Positions 10,281 to 21,721 of a stretch of DNA of 64,000 nt are shown piece after piece. Position numbers and translations under genes: made by a program. Every line of letters starts with the position of its first letter. The stretch's first letter is position 1. The stretch is taken from contig PTEX01000032.1 of assembly GCA_003342815.1 (NCBI GenBank), forward strand, positions 2,053,644-2,117,643, in the 5' to 3' direction. The DNA is from Eudromia elegans. Taxonomy: Eukaryota > Chordata > Aves > Tinamiformes > Tinamidae. Under the pieces are notes generated by a model that did not search any database, was not told where the DNA came from, and saw nothing but the letters and a program-made list of their open reading frames with translations.

Positions 10281-10656
10281 ATGTAAAATGCGGTTGTTTC
10301 TGTGACATAAGTTGACAAGTAAAATCTGATGGCTGTTTCCAACACTGATTTGGCTCTCGTCTCCCTCTGCCTGTTCAGTTTCACAGATAAATGGTTCTTC
10401 CCCTTTGCTCCTCTGTAGAATTGGTGGGGAAAAGTGAAACCTGGCCCACAGACTAAAAAGAAAAGACAGACAATCCACGATAGAGTTGTCTTGTGTATAT
10501 GTTGGCAGACGGAAAATAAGTTTTGGAAGCTGCATTTTGCTCTAAAGAGCATCAACTCCTGTTGCTGTGGATTTCAGGTTAGCCAGTAGAGCCCTGCTCT
10601 TGAATTTTCTAGATTAAACCCCCCTTTATACAAAAAAGTTATTTAAATATTGTTTT
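10281..10656. other. Non-coding stretch, nothing recognised
   Basis: No gene or repeat identified. Two overlapping minus-strand frames (108 and 96 codons) in different phases cover most of it, which argues for chance openness. Confidence 0.5.
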
Positions 10657-10719
10657 ATATACATGTATGTGTGTGTGTGAGCATGTGTGTGTGTATATAT
10701 ATATATAAATATGTATATA
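10657..10719. repeat. Compound GT/AT microsatellite
   Basis: Alternating (GT)n interrupted by GAGCAT, followed by (AT)n and TAAATATGTATATA. This purine-pyrimidine alternation is prone to slippage and length polymorphism. The nearby minus-strand open frame ending in a THMLTHTHTCI-type tail is produced by the repeat. Confidence 0.9.
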
Positions 10720-11119
10720 AAACTGCAGTTTGGTTTCTTTCGGCTTGACTCTTGACAGAAATGAGACACCCAGGGTCTTCAGTCCTAGGCATATGAAATT
10801 GGGTGGGTGTGTTGGTGCTCATGTTCTCCTTCAGAGAGGGTGTCCGTCTCACTGTCCAGCAGCAAAGTCAAAGACAGGAGACTCCTCAGAGTTTGAAAAG
10901 AAGCCCTGGGGCACCAGGGAAGGTATCAGGATCCACACGGAGGAGACACGTTACCCCAGGCTTCATTAGCGCCTCTGCTCGCAGGGCGATGGAGTAGGAG
11001 ATGTTGGTCTCCAGAGGGGAAGCAGCAGGAAAGAACGAGCTGAGATGAGAAGCAGATTTTTCTTTCCTCTTTCTAAATATTATTCTATGAAGTGTTGGCT
11101 CACATGGCCCTGGCAGCAT
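10720..11119. other. Non-coding stretch
   Basis: Moderate GC. Overlapping open frames occur on both strands and none is recognised. Confidence 0.5.
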
Positions 11120-12060
11120 CTCAGCTAACCCCAGTCAAACGCCGAGCGAGTACCGGGGCTGCTCAGCGCCTGCGGTTTACAAGGAGCAGGGACCAGCTCA
11201 GGACAGCTCGCACCCTGACACTGAGTTAGCGCTCATCTGGGACGAGGGCGGCCTGGGTCCAGTCCCCTGCTGGGAGGGACCTGGACAGACCACGCTGCCC
11301 TCAGCGCTGCCGCCTTGGTCCACCCAAGATGACGAGGCCTCCGTGTGACTCTGTGTGGGAAGCAGCTACCTCACTTCCAGCACAGGCCGCCTGGCCTGAG
11401 CCACCAGCCTCTCACAGACACACGCCAACTTCACCAGATTCACATTTATAAACTACACAATTCCCCAAAATTATCACACGGTCTCTTCTAAGTGGAGCAA
11501 GAGCAGAGCCAGGAAGACCCAGGCGCACCCTGCCCTCCTCCGCGCCGGCTGCCAGGCACCTTGTCCGGCAGCACCGGCCCCAGCAGGTCGGCACAGCTCC
11601 GGTCTCCGGCCCCGGCTCTGCCGGGAAGCAGGTCCATCGCTCCCTGCTAGGGACGGAACACGAGAACCACCTCAACTGTTTAGTTTGGGAGCGTCTAAAC
11701 AGCCGGCAGGATTCTCCGAGCCAGCGTTTGCAGCCTGTTTATTGTTCTAGCTCCAAAGCCAATGTATAAACACACATCTTGGAAAAAAATCTTAAAGAAA
11801 AAAAAAACACATATTATTTTCCTTCAAGCCCTGGAAACCGACCCAGGCTATTCAGTTGCATTTCTAGCACAACCTCCGTCTAGCACAGCTGCACGACCGG
11901 CTTGGGAAGACCAATTCCAAGAGCGGCCGTTGCCTCCCTGTGCCGGAGCAGCGGGGTCACGAGCCCTGGGACGGGGACACAGGCCAGGCTGGCACGCTCG
12001 TCCCTGCCATGGTCCGGGTGCTGCTGACTAGCACCAGCTGAGCCCCCATGCACACGTTCA
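11120..12060. other. GC-rich stretch with an A-rich interruption
   Basis: Two GC-rich parts (about 11120-11660 and 11870-12050) surround an AT-rich interval containing AAAGAAAAAAAAAACAC near 11795-11810. CpGs are present but spread out. I looked for CR1 LINE 3' ends, a common source of GC-rich repeat in birds, and found no convincing match. Frames on both strands are open by composition. Confidence 0.4.
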
Positions 12061-12109
12061 GCAGACGTGTCCTAGGCAGCTGCTGCCTCCTTCCCAGTTC
12101 GGATACACT

Positions 12110-12270
12110 GCGCCGGATACGACTCCCCAGAATTAAACTACTGTTGTAATCACAGTAAAACATATACTCTATTACAGTTGAATAATGCCGGCTCTAATTA
12201 CAGTATCACTGATGCATCTTCCTATTAGAGGCCTCTTCTCTCACTTATTTTTTTTTTATATTTATTTACC
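12110..12270. promoter_or_regulatory. Candidate AT-rich regulatory block
   Basis: Contains two related words, TAATCACAGTA (near 12149) and TAATTACAGTA (near 12196), plus ATGCATC and CTATTACAG. It ends in a T-rich run near 12249-12257. The repeated TAATnACAGTA word is the reason for noting it; function is speculative. Confidence 0.15.
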
Positions 12271-13540
12271 CCAAACATAATACTCATCGTGATGTTCACA
12301 ATTGAGCTGCTGCTCTCTTTTCTGTCTGTTTTACAGCTGGGATGTCAGGCCAAATTGATCCCACACCCTTCCCACAAACACACAGGTATCAACCTTGCTC
12401 ACAGAACCTGCCCCAGAAAAGGGCTGCTCTTGTCACTCCCAGGGGCTGATTCCCTTATGGCTGCCCCTCCTAGCATGCAAATAGGAGCCTTTCGCAAGGA
12501 ATTAAAAAGGCTCCTGGATCAAAACTAATTGGCTTTTAGCTTTGTTCTCAATGATCACTCGGCTGTTAGGAACGTTATGAAATTCATAACTCGAATGTTA
12601 TGAAATTCAGATTGCTATTTCAGTATAACTGGCTCTTTTTTGTCAAGCAGAGAGTTAGCATTTAGGAGAAGGCAAAATTACTACCAGTATTGTTCCTCCA
12701 AGTCATTTTTCTGATTGGTGCTGGAATGGAGACGAAACTGCAACCACTTCAACACGGGACAGCCCAGGAGGTGAATGAGCAGGGGCTGCATTCCCGTGTG
12801 GATACTGCTGGTTACCACAAACACCCAGAAATGCACAGCTAAGCTGTGGTGGCGTCACATATGCTGCTAAAGGGGGAATGTTTACCCCATCCCCTGTCCT
12901 TGCATTGCAGTAGCTTCCTCATGTCCAAGCTCCAGCCGCTTGCTCCTGCTCATTTAACTGGGTGGGTGCTCTCAGAGAACAGAGGTTATCCGAGGATATA
13001 AAACTATTTGCAAAGGTTTTGTGTTATCTCAGGTGTGGGTTATGTGGGAAAACAGAGCAAGAACAGCCAACTAATCTTCAGGAATGCCTCGTGGTCTGTA
13101 GTAAAACCCCGCTCAGCAAGAAGAGGAAGATGACAACAGAACAGCACAGCTCCTTCAGCCACAATGACAAGGGCACAACGCAACCTCAGCCAACAACCAC
13201 AAAGACAGGTCAGGGACCTGTTACGCGGCCGAGCCATTTCCAGATGCATGCTCAAAACTTGTCAGACCATCTTACACCAGACTCAAGCCCTCCAGAGGGG
13301 AAAAAAAAGAAAAATAGTGATTTTACTGATTTTGCATGTTGCTTGCAATCATTCTGTTGAAGTAAAGGGGCTTCTGTATTAAAATGTTTCTAAATTCGTC
13401 GGAAATTTGCCTCATGCTTGGGACAGATTCCCAGCAGACAAGCTGAGATGGGGGGAGAGCCTGGAATCACTGATACGTGCAGGGCAGATGGCTACACGTG
13501 CAGGGAGCAGGAGGACCAGAAGTTTTCATGAGGTTGCAGA
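12271..13540. other. Non-coding stretch, nothing recognised
   Basis: Mixed composition. A 132-codon forward frame at 12962-13360 overlaps forward and reverse frames in other phases and shows no motif; it is treated as chance. No repeat was recognised before the composite element that begins at about 13541. Confidence 0.5.
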
Positions 13541-13692
13541 GAGCTGGGAACGGAACCAGCATCTGACACTCCGCTGGTGAAAATTGCCTATGACTTCAAA
13601 CACCATTGACTCATAACAGCTACAACAATTTACACCAGCTGAAGACCTGCCCCCAGGAGTCCTGCCTTATAGCCCTGTGCTCTTACTGCTAG
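13541..13692 (-). mobile_element. MIR-like SINE remnant, antisense, split by a nested MITE
   Basis: The two ends read as the reverse complement of a tRNA-derived SINE of the MIR/CORE type: GAGCTGGGAACGGAACC (13541-13557) and AGGAGTCCTGCC...TAGCCCTGTGCTCTTACTGCTAG (13655-13692). In sense orientation they correspond to the ...gcagAGGGCTaggAGTCAGGACTCCTGGGTTCtattCCCAGCTC... region. The middle (about 13560-13653) is unrelated and matches a palindromic MITE. This fits insertion of the MITE into an already resident SINE. Confidence 0.5.
13560..13653. mobile_element. Ancient palindromic MITE-like element nested in a SINE
   Basis: Arms GCTGGTGAAAATTG (13573-13586) and CAATTTACACCAGC (13626-13639) are reverse complements with one mismatch. 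Between them, CTATGACTTCAAACACCATTGACTCATAACAGC is a decayed, nearly palindromic centre. The right end AGCTGAAGACCTGCCCC matches the typical terminus of this sauropsid element family. There is no coding capacity, so any movement would have needed a transposase from elsewhere. Confidence 0.55.
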
Positions 13693-14179
13693 AGATCGAT
13701 GACTCTTACAGGTCAGATTTTTTGTTTTGTTTTGTCAGGCTCAGATTGCTTCTTTGTGGACTGCTGAGATCAAATCAATTACTTTCCACTCCAACCATCT
13801 GACCAAAGTAATTCTAATGGAGCAGAAAGCAGAAACTCAGATAAAAGAAGCGACAACATATTTTTCACTGTTGCCTTTGTGCTGAGCATGATAAAGAATG
13901 AAGGCTGAAATAAAGACCGTTCTTAATAATTCCACCTCACGCAAGAGTAATGATCTTAATTCCCACCCTTTGTCTTAGCTGTTGAGATTGGGGACATGAG
14001 TTTAGATGGAAGATGAACCCTGCAAGTCTTCAAAGGAAGAGCACTTCTATCAGAAATCCTGCTTCCCTGATAATCATATCCAGGAAAACTATTATTTTGG
14101 AACATGATTGCATTTTTCAGCTACCTTAATACCATTTTTACTGTTCAGCTGCATGAAAAATTACCTAACCTGTTGGAAT
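13693..14179. other. Non-coding stretch, nothing recognised
   Basis: AT-rich, with a short TTTGTTTTGTTTTGT run near 13719-13735. No gene, no clear repeat. Confidence 0.5.
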
Positions 14180-14430
14180 GGATTTCTTGACCCACACATA
14201 GCTACATTAAAGGGTGTAATTTAATGCAATCTAACTAAATTAGCACCAATTAGACAGGCTAAATTAAAGGGCATGTCACTAATAAATTTTATGCTAAACA
14301 TATTACTGATAATAAGCTCACTAAAAATTGCATAATGAAATAAAATATTCTTTTTAACACTGTTCAGTCTAAATATGAATATATAAAAAGTCATGAAATA
14401 ATGAAATACAGTATGCTAATTCCCAGTTGC
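14180..14430. promoter_or_regulatory. Candidate AT-rich regulatory block
   Basis: Dense TAAT/ATTA/AATT cores (for example TTAATGCAATCTAACTAAAT and CACCAATTAGACAGGCTAAA) with many ATG/CAT words and no repeat structure. The composition resembles conserved enhancers found in vertebrate gene deserts. AT-richness alone could produce it. Confidence 0.2.
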
Positions 14431-14548
14431 CTTTCAGGATAACATCACAGCAATATCAAAATGCACCGATTATGGTGGTGTTTAAAAACAATAGGTCAAA
14501 TCCTACAGGGAAGGAGGAAGCCAGGCCAAACTCCATGCAATATCTGGG

Positions 14549-14626
14549 GTTCTGATCCAGCGAACATTTACATATATGCCGAGCTCCTTTGAACTCAGCA
14601 GGTCTGCTCTTGTACATAAAGTTGTT
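14549..14626. mobile_element. Ancient palindromic MITE-like remnant
   Basis: TTCTGATCCAGCGAACATTTACATA at the left and TTTGAACTCAGCAGGTCTGC...TGTACATAAAGTTG at the right follow the pattern of the family with termini CTGATCCTGCAAACACTTA and centre TGACTTCAgTGGGaCTaCTC. The right end is eroded. It belongs to the same general family as the remnant at 61387-61490. Confidence 0.45.
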
Positions 14627-17440
14627 GGCTCGCTGCTGAGTCTGCTCAGGGAGCTGAATTTTAAGACGGAACAGGGTGAGAAGGAGGACTGCAGAATCTG
14701 GCCGGATTTACATTCTGATACTTACTCTGCCTTTTCCAAGCTTCACTTTTAAAACTGCTTACCAAGCATCAAGGCTTCACAGTAGGCTTGTTTGCAAAGA
14801 TATCCCACGAATGCAAAAACCAAGGCTGACGCCCCAACAAGTGTCTCTTCGACCAGTGGAAGCAAGGCAGACTGACTACCCGTGGCTCTGAGAGCCATTC
14901 TTCTCTTGGGCCTGGATTCTCTAATATCTAATGCGAGCTGGGCTCATGCTACGCCCTCTTCTCCAGAAAGAGCATCATCAGGCTTGCTTTCTCCTACCTG
15001 GCTTCTTGTTTTCACAAAACATGAAACTGCGACTGCTACCAGCTTGACCCAATCCAGCTGATATTGGCCAAGAGGTGCTGCGTGGGGCAAGCAGATGCAC
15101 TGAAAGATCACAGCTGCAAAAGCCTCACTCCTAACAGCAGCTAGTGGAAATTTGGTGGTTTAGTTACATGCATGATTTAAAAACAAGTCGTTCAGCAGAT
15201 TTAGCATAGCAGTGCCCACCTCTTCAGCTATGTAACTGTAAGTATCTGGGAGAGCTGTAAAAGAGGCATTTGTGACTCCATTCATTTTCACCTCCAAGGA
15301 AGCTCAAAACTGCTGGATGTCCCTATCTCCCAAAGGCTATTATGAGAGTGGATACTCCCAGTGAGCCTGGCCACATCCCCTCCTAATGCACAAGTCCTCT
15401 CCTAGAGAGATTCAGGAGGTTTACAACTGTTTGCATCTTCTTTCGGACACGTAATGATCAAAGGCTAGACAAGAGCTGGCACTCTGCACACAACTCATCT
15501 ATCAGATATTTACTAATCAGTATTAAAGTAAATCAAGGACAGTGAAATGGAAGTGATATCTTAATAAAGATAGGCCAGCATGTCCTGAACAGTAACAAGA
15601 ATGGGCTTCTAAAGCACATCTGATGCATTCACACGTTAAGTAATTAGGACCCTCAGCAGGGTCCTTGCTCACATGGGTTGTCTTTTCTCACATAGGTAGC
15701 CCAAAGTTAATAGGCCCATTCATGTGAGTAATCATTTGTAAGGGCATGTTCTGAGCCTCAAAATCCCTTTCTCCAGCTCTCCAGGAAAAACAAATCCCCA
15801 AATCAAAAAATACTTTGAGGCAGAGACAGAGCTACTGCTTTAATAAACATGAACAGCTCTGCAGAAAGGCCACAAAGCCCTGAACCTGCAGCACCGCTCA
15901 TCAGCAGGGTTTAAACAGCTTCTCGACACCCCATGCCCATGTCATGGTCCATCACTGATACAGGACTGAACCTTAAACTGGAGATGAAACATAGCAATAT
16001 AAAATAAAACTATACTGGGAAATCTTGTAGGGTGAAAAATCAACATACTTGGACATCGCCCAGCTCCCTGGGGCTGCAGCCCGTTCTCAGAAAGCTGCCA
16101 AGCAAGAAGACCCTGATTTCCCTCGCTCCATAAATACATCCTGCTCTCCATGTAAAGCACAATCAGGGCTTGCTTGATTTCTCCAGACAGAGCAAAAGTG
16201 CAAGGAGGTTGTGTAGCGCCCATTACAAATCCCGAAAGGTGCTAAAAGCACCTTAAAAACTTGACTTTCCTGAGCTAATGTCTCATCTACTTAGATTTTT
16301 AAAATAGCTAAGAAATCATGCCAAACGACCGCTGTTAATCAAAGATTCTTTTCTAATTGCGTAAAAACAAGTCAGCATCCAAAATGGTAAACTGCCATCC
16401 ACGCATGCTTTACTGCAAGAGGAACTGAAGTCATACTTGGGCATATTTTCATGAAAAACGTTGACTTGGGGGTAAAAAGGTCATATTCTTTTCTTCAGGA
16501 GTGTTTTGGGGTTTTTTTAAGAAAACGTTTTCTGATTTTGAGCATTTTTCCCCTATCTGCTCGACAAACCAGCACTTTTATGGAAGTAAATTGCAGAGCA
16601 GCCTTCACGGCTGTGGTCAGGGCAGGAGCTCACCCTTGGGAGGAGGCTGGAGGACACCGGGTGCATCCTGCACCCTGCTGCAGAGGGCCCCAGATGGTGG
16701 CTGTCAGTCTGCAAAGGGGACTGAACACACATATCTTTGCAGGCATTTCAAAAACAATACACAAGTGATTTATTCTCTTTAAAAAAATTATCTGTTTGGT
16801 TCATTAACCTATAGCCGTACAAAAGCAGGAGTCAATTACGTTGCCACATCAGATGTGTGTAAAGATAATTACCCTGAAAAGAAGATGTAAAGGTGTCCAT
16901 AAAGGCAGTGAAATGTGACCCATTAAATCAAGCTGTAGCCTATTATGGGTCAAAAAACACATTTGTAGGGCCAACAGGCTCATGGCTATGGCCACTCTAG
17001 CATGAATTCTGCAGGTGTCTTTCTCAAATAAATGTGAAATCTATCCTTTTCCTTCCCTTGATCTTAGTCCTCTTACCTTTCGTGTACCACTGTTTACTTT
17101 ACATGTAATACAAATGGCAGACACAAATATCTGTCTCCGAATCTGGAAAATACTGGAAAATACCCTGTGTGTGCACAGTCAAACAGCAAATAAGATGCAG
17201 AAAGGCAGCAATGTAAAATCCACATAGAGTGCAGTATCCCTTGCTCTTTTCCTGAGTATCTCATAGTGCCGTTACTCTTTCTGTCACCTTACAAAGCATC
17301 TTACTTTAGTAAGGTAAATCTGCACTAGAATCAAGGATGCAACTCAAAATCTGGCTTTCAATGAGGAAACATACTGAATTTGTTGTTTTGTGAAATTTCC
17401 CAGAACTAACTTCATATTAAAAAAAAAAAAAAAGGCAAAA
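14627..17440. other. Non-coding stretch, largely featureless
   Basis: No gene supported. A run of 15 A lies at 17419-17433. Overlapping frames near 16451-16782 are open in two phases at once. No MIR, CR1 or hAT similarity was recognised. Confidence 0.5.
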
Positions 17441-20099
17441 ATTAACATGCAACCTTGGTCAGCCATGACTAAATTCGGAGTGATGTTCGTCTGATTGATT
17501 TAAACCACTCCATTTTCAAGTAAGCACCTCTAATATTTGAAGGACCTCATTTAACCAGTTTAGATTATATTTTATCTCGCTTGCGCTCACTGCAACAAAT
17601 GAGTTGAAAAAAATTGGCTTCATGTTGCATATTAGCAGATATAGGTATCAGCAGGAGGCCTCGCGACACTGCTCTGGCGATGTCCCTCATGGCTATCGAG
17701 GGCTTCGTTCTCCTTTCACTTAGAGCCATTTCTAACCAGGAGTAATTAAATGGAAGTCACTGGATTTCTTCAGTGGCAATCCCAGTAGACCTGAGCCCAT
17801 AATTAAACTAGCAAATCTTTAAACAAATGCATTGCACTTATACAGGTGTGCAGGACTGAGAGAGAAGCTCTGGTGGCTTCCGAGCAGTCTCTCTAACACA
17901 CCCAGGATGGTTAGGACACAAGGGTGGGAACTACAGGTATTTATGATTCACGGAGCTGCCTTGTCAGTGGTCCTAACTTCATTCCCAACTACAGAGTGAG
18001 GCCAAACGACTGCTGTGAAGGGTCTCACTCACGGAGAGGGTGTGGAAATGAGTTGCAATATAAACAACACAGGAATAATTCATGAGAAATGAATGCTAAG
18101 TCACTGGAGTCAATGGATAAAAAGGTAGGCTGCTAGGGAGAGAATTTGCACAAAAGTATTAATTTTTAAATGCATTTATGTTGCTAAAAATATGACCTGA
18201 TCGAGCTAACCATCAGGGAAAAAGACAATTTAATTGAGTAAAAACCAGCTGTACATAGATACTTTCACTCTGGACTACGTATCTTTGCAAGTAACACACC
18301 AGAAACACCTCTCTCCCCTTCAGAGTCGCTGTATTTTTATTCTTATCTAACATACTCCATATTCCCTTACATCCTTCATGCTGCATAGCTGGCTTTTAAC
18401 TGTTCTAAAAATAACAGCCCTTAAAGGAGGAACAGAGATGTTCCAGTCTCCTTGGTGAATCTGAATTCACATCAGCTCTGTCAAGGAAGGTTGGCCACAA
18501 ACCTGTCTGCAGCAGGGGCGAGGCAGAGCTCCTTGTTGGAGCATTAGCCCCTCATCCATCATATGCATTTGTTTTGGGCTAACCGGTATGTTGCTCACAG
18601 CAAAAGAAATTGAGAAGCCTCCCACCCAGTGCAGGAGAAATTGGAAGTACTGGTCAGTAAAGCAAAATGATTCTGCAGAGATATCTGTGGAGATAAATGG
18701 CCCACTTATCTACCTTAATTTGTAAGACACATCAGGTGTCATATAAGATATTATTCCTAAGGGAGTAAGTCACCTTCATAATCACCACAGAGGTGAGAAC
18801 GCTGGGCAAACACTAACTACATCAAAAGAAAAAATCAAAAGAAAAAATCATTTTCTTTAAGGAAACAGTTTGTGTAACGCAGAACCCCAATAAATGAAGG
18901 TTTAGAGATCCTGTATCTATTGCTATCTAGACCTCTATCTGCATACATGACTTTTAAGCAAGGTAAATTTAATATGGCCAGTATGATAACGAAACCATTC
19001 TCTATGTTCCTTCTGATTCTTAAGCGACTCCTGAAAAAAACCAAGGTATTGATCCTCTCTCTATGTCATCTTTTCTCTTTAAAAGATACGCAGCTTTCAG
19101 GCTACAAACCTGTAGGTAGCACCTCAACAAGAACCACTTTTCCGAAAGGAACCCTGATTGCTACTAATTCTCATGGTTTTCTCTGCAGTCAAAGCGCCCT
19201 CATAGAGAAACTGGGAGTGAAACATTTTCAAGTTTTACAGTGCAAAAACAAAGGAGTTGCTCCTCTACACTCACACCAGAGTAGTCAATGATGCTAAAAG
19301 TCACTACAGGTTTGGAAACCAATTTCAGATTCCCAGCCCCAACTCAGAGCTAATTATCCCAACCCAAGAAGTTCAGTTGCAACATAATCAACCCAGATCT
19401 GCACCCACCATAACCAAGATCACCCTAGTAGCCAGAGCATGGACAAAGTACGTGCTAGATTAAGGTCTAAGCCTACGAGCTGGGTCCAACAGAAGAGGAG
19501 CTCAAAGCTTTGTCATCCCATTACATGCCAGGGAGGTGCTCAGATCACAGGGGGAACTAACTTCCCACACTCCTTCTCCACCAAAACACTGGCCCTCTCC
19601 TGTCTGACACGGGACATGGGTTTCAGTAGAAGTTCTCTTTCCTGACAGCATGTTAATTCTGTCTGGTGAATTCCTCCAAAGAGCTCCTGCTCCACTTCCA
19701 GAGCAGGGCATCACATGGCACCAGGGGCCACAGATTCCAACGGAAGCCTAAACAGGGAGAATCTACCCAAGGAGCACGGCTTTGGGGAGAGTAGGAAAAA
19801 ACCTTCTGGTATGTCACAGTTTCATATCTAAGTCACAATTTTAATCCTGAGGATTGCGCTTTTCCTATGTGGAATTCCTGTGCTACAAGATACATTCCAT
19901 TGGAAACAAGGAGTTTGCTCTGGAAGCAGATGTGAGCTGGAGCACCTCTGATGACTCCAGCAGAGAGAGGTTCATTGACAGCAACTTGAGATCTGTCCTT
20001 GGTTTCCATCAGAAAAACACAGAGGAGACTCTTCTGACAGAGAGGTGGAATCTTAGAGTTCACTTAATAAGACAGAGCTAAAGTCAATCTGTATTGACA
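17441..20099. other. Non-coding stretch with minor slippage repeat
   Basis: AT-rich. Around 18823-18849 the word ATCAAAAGAAAAA is present twice in tandem. A 123-codon forward frame at 18920-19291 and several shorter ones are unsupported. Text near 17560-17660 is AT-rich with few repeats but without a distinctive motif cluster. Confidence 0.5.
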
Positions 20100-21130
20100 C
20101 TAATGGCTAATATTAGATGTGTCAATCAAAATCTATTAACGTTGAGTCACTAATTTGATTTGCGAAATACTGTAACGAAGATTCATATAATTTTTCCTTA
20201 AGGGATATTTGTTGGATATTAAATCCAATGAGCATTATTTGAGAGCACAGCCCTTCAAGTAATTACATATATTTATGTGTTGTGGTTTCTAGACTTTGAG
20301 CAAATGAGTTTGTATGCAAGGGCGAATTTAGGGTTTATGCAAAAGGCTGGCACCAGGACTGTGCTTCTCTGTAGCCTGACACAAGCCAGACTTTAGGTGA
20401 GATAATAATGCTGTATATACTTTGAGTTAGCCTCCTTAAGGCATCTTAAGGCATGGGCTGAATGAAACTCGGTTGCTAGATTATTTCCTTTAGCAACGTG
20501 GACTTAAAAATACGGCAGCACGGATCTGTCTTTTAGGGACTACATTCTCCAAACTGCACCAAGTGCCGTGCGCTCCTGAGTTAAGTGGGACACTCCCCAG
20601 GAGAAAAAGCACTAATTTACAGGCAGATATGGCAGCAAAAGATCCATAGAAAAGCTACAGTTTAGATTTATTTTAACCTTCCTGGTTATTTTCGTTACAG
20701 CTAGCATTAAAAATTCACTTCTCATTCAAAGTTGTCAGTGTTTTTGCTTTATGTAAAAAATAATATTAAGAATTTCAGCTGTTCGTGTAAAGGCAGCTCA
20801 TTAAATCACACTTGTGCACTCTTCCATGATGTAATTTTCTCAGATAAATTTCCTTTTCTTTAAGCAGGTAATAAATACATAAAGCTTTCCTATCTATATA
20901 TCTTTTAATCGACTGCAGTCATTTAACCTAGACCCTCTAACCAGATTAATAATAGAAAACGTGTCATAACAATTCCTTACCACAGGATGAATTATCATTA
21001 TTGTTTTGGCATTGAAAATCCTTTCTGCTACCTCAAATTACCCTTCTTTTCAGCAGCGCACAATACATGAATCACTTCCCTAATCCTACATGTTACTAAA
21101 AATCACATCCCAGTACAATAGAAGCATCTG
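20100..21130. promoter_or_regulatory. Extended AT-rich, possibly regulatory block
   Basis: About 1 kb with almost no open frames. It has many TAAT cores, TGTCAATCAAAATC (PBX/HOX-like TCAATCA) near 20119-20132, and TTGATTTGCGAAATACTGTAACG. Low CpG overall, no repeats. A plausible distal enhancer cluster, but nothing in a single sequence proves it. Confidence 0.15.
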
Positions 21131-21529
21131 ACAAGCTACTTTCTGACAGCTCGCTAAACTATCATGTCGGTGAATTCCCAGAGACCCTCTGGATCTGTAG
21201 CATTAATAAAAATTGTAAGGGAAAGCCAAAGGAGGAACTGCTCAAAGGCTGTGGGAACCCACCCAAAGGCTCAGCTTCATAGGCGAGCTCCTCCCTTCAT
21301 CTCCATCGTTCTGGAATTGGCTTCCCTTTTGCCAGGAAGGTGTTAAGCAGACAAACATCATTAGAGCTCCAGTTGTACCTCTTTTGGAATCTAAAGGTCT
21401 ATGCACCTCGATTTTGCACAGCTTGGGGCGATTATATTGCTGTGTTCAAACACCAGAAACATGCACATATTCATAGCACTAGGTGTACACAGGCTTTGGT
21501 CCTCGGCTGGCTGGTTAATCACCAAAAAT

Positions 21530-21570
21530 TGATGACATTGGGCAAGTCATACTAGCTCTGCAATAGCTGA
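21530..21570 (+). mobile_element. MIR-like SINE remnant (3' core fragment)
   Basis: GATGACATTGGGCAAGTCATACTAGCTCTGC follows the MIR 3' core (TGACcTTGGGCAAGTCAcTtAgCcTCTgt). Only about 40 bases are recognisable; flanking parts have decayed. Confidence 0.45.
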
Positions 21571-21654
21571 GGATCTTGCCCTCTAGTTTGCAATCATTCA
21601 TACAGAGAAAACTCATCTATAGATAGAGGATACAGCTAAGCCCAGGGAATTAAA

Positions 21655-21721
21655 AATGCTCAATATTGAGCATTGAGCATTTGAGTCCTGGTGTTTGAGT
21701 CCAACACTGAGTCAGGACTCA
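21655..21721. repeat. Two adjacent hairpin-forming inverted repeats
   Basis: First, a perfect 20-base palindrome at 21655-21674 centred on CAATATTG. Second, TGAGTCCTG (21682-21690) and CAGGACTCA (21713-21721) pair perfectly, with an inner GTGTT (21691-21695)/AACAC (21703-21707) pair and a bulge of TGAGT. The word TTGAGTCC also repeats inside. The structure could be a decayed palindromic transposon or a cruciform-prone site; it has no coding capacity. Confidence 0.7.

Noticed and set aside
10655-10852. Reverse frame with Tyr/Ile and Thr/His repeats at its end
   Set aside because: The repeats are the translated GT/AT microsatellite.
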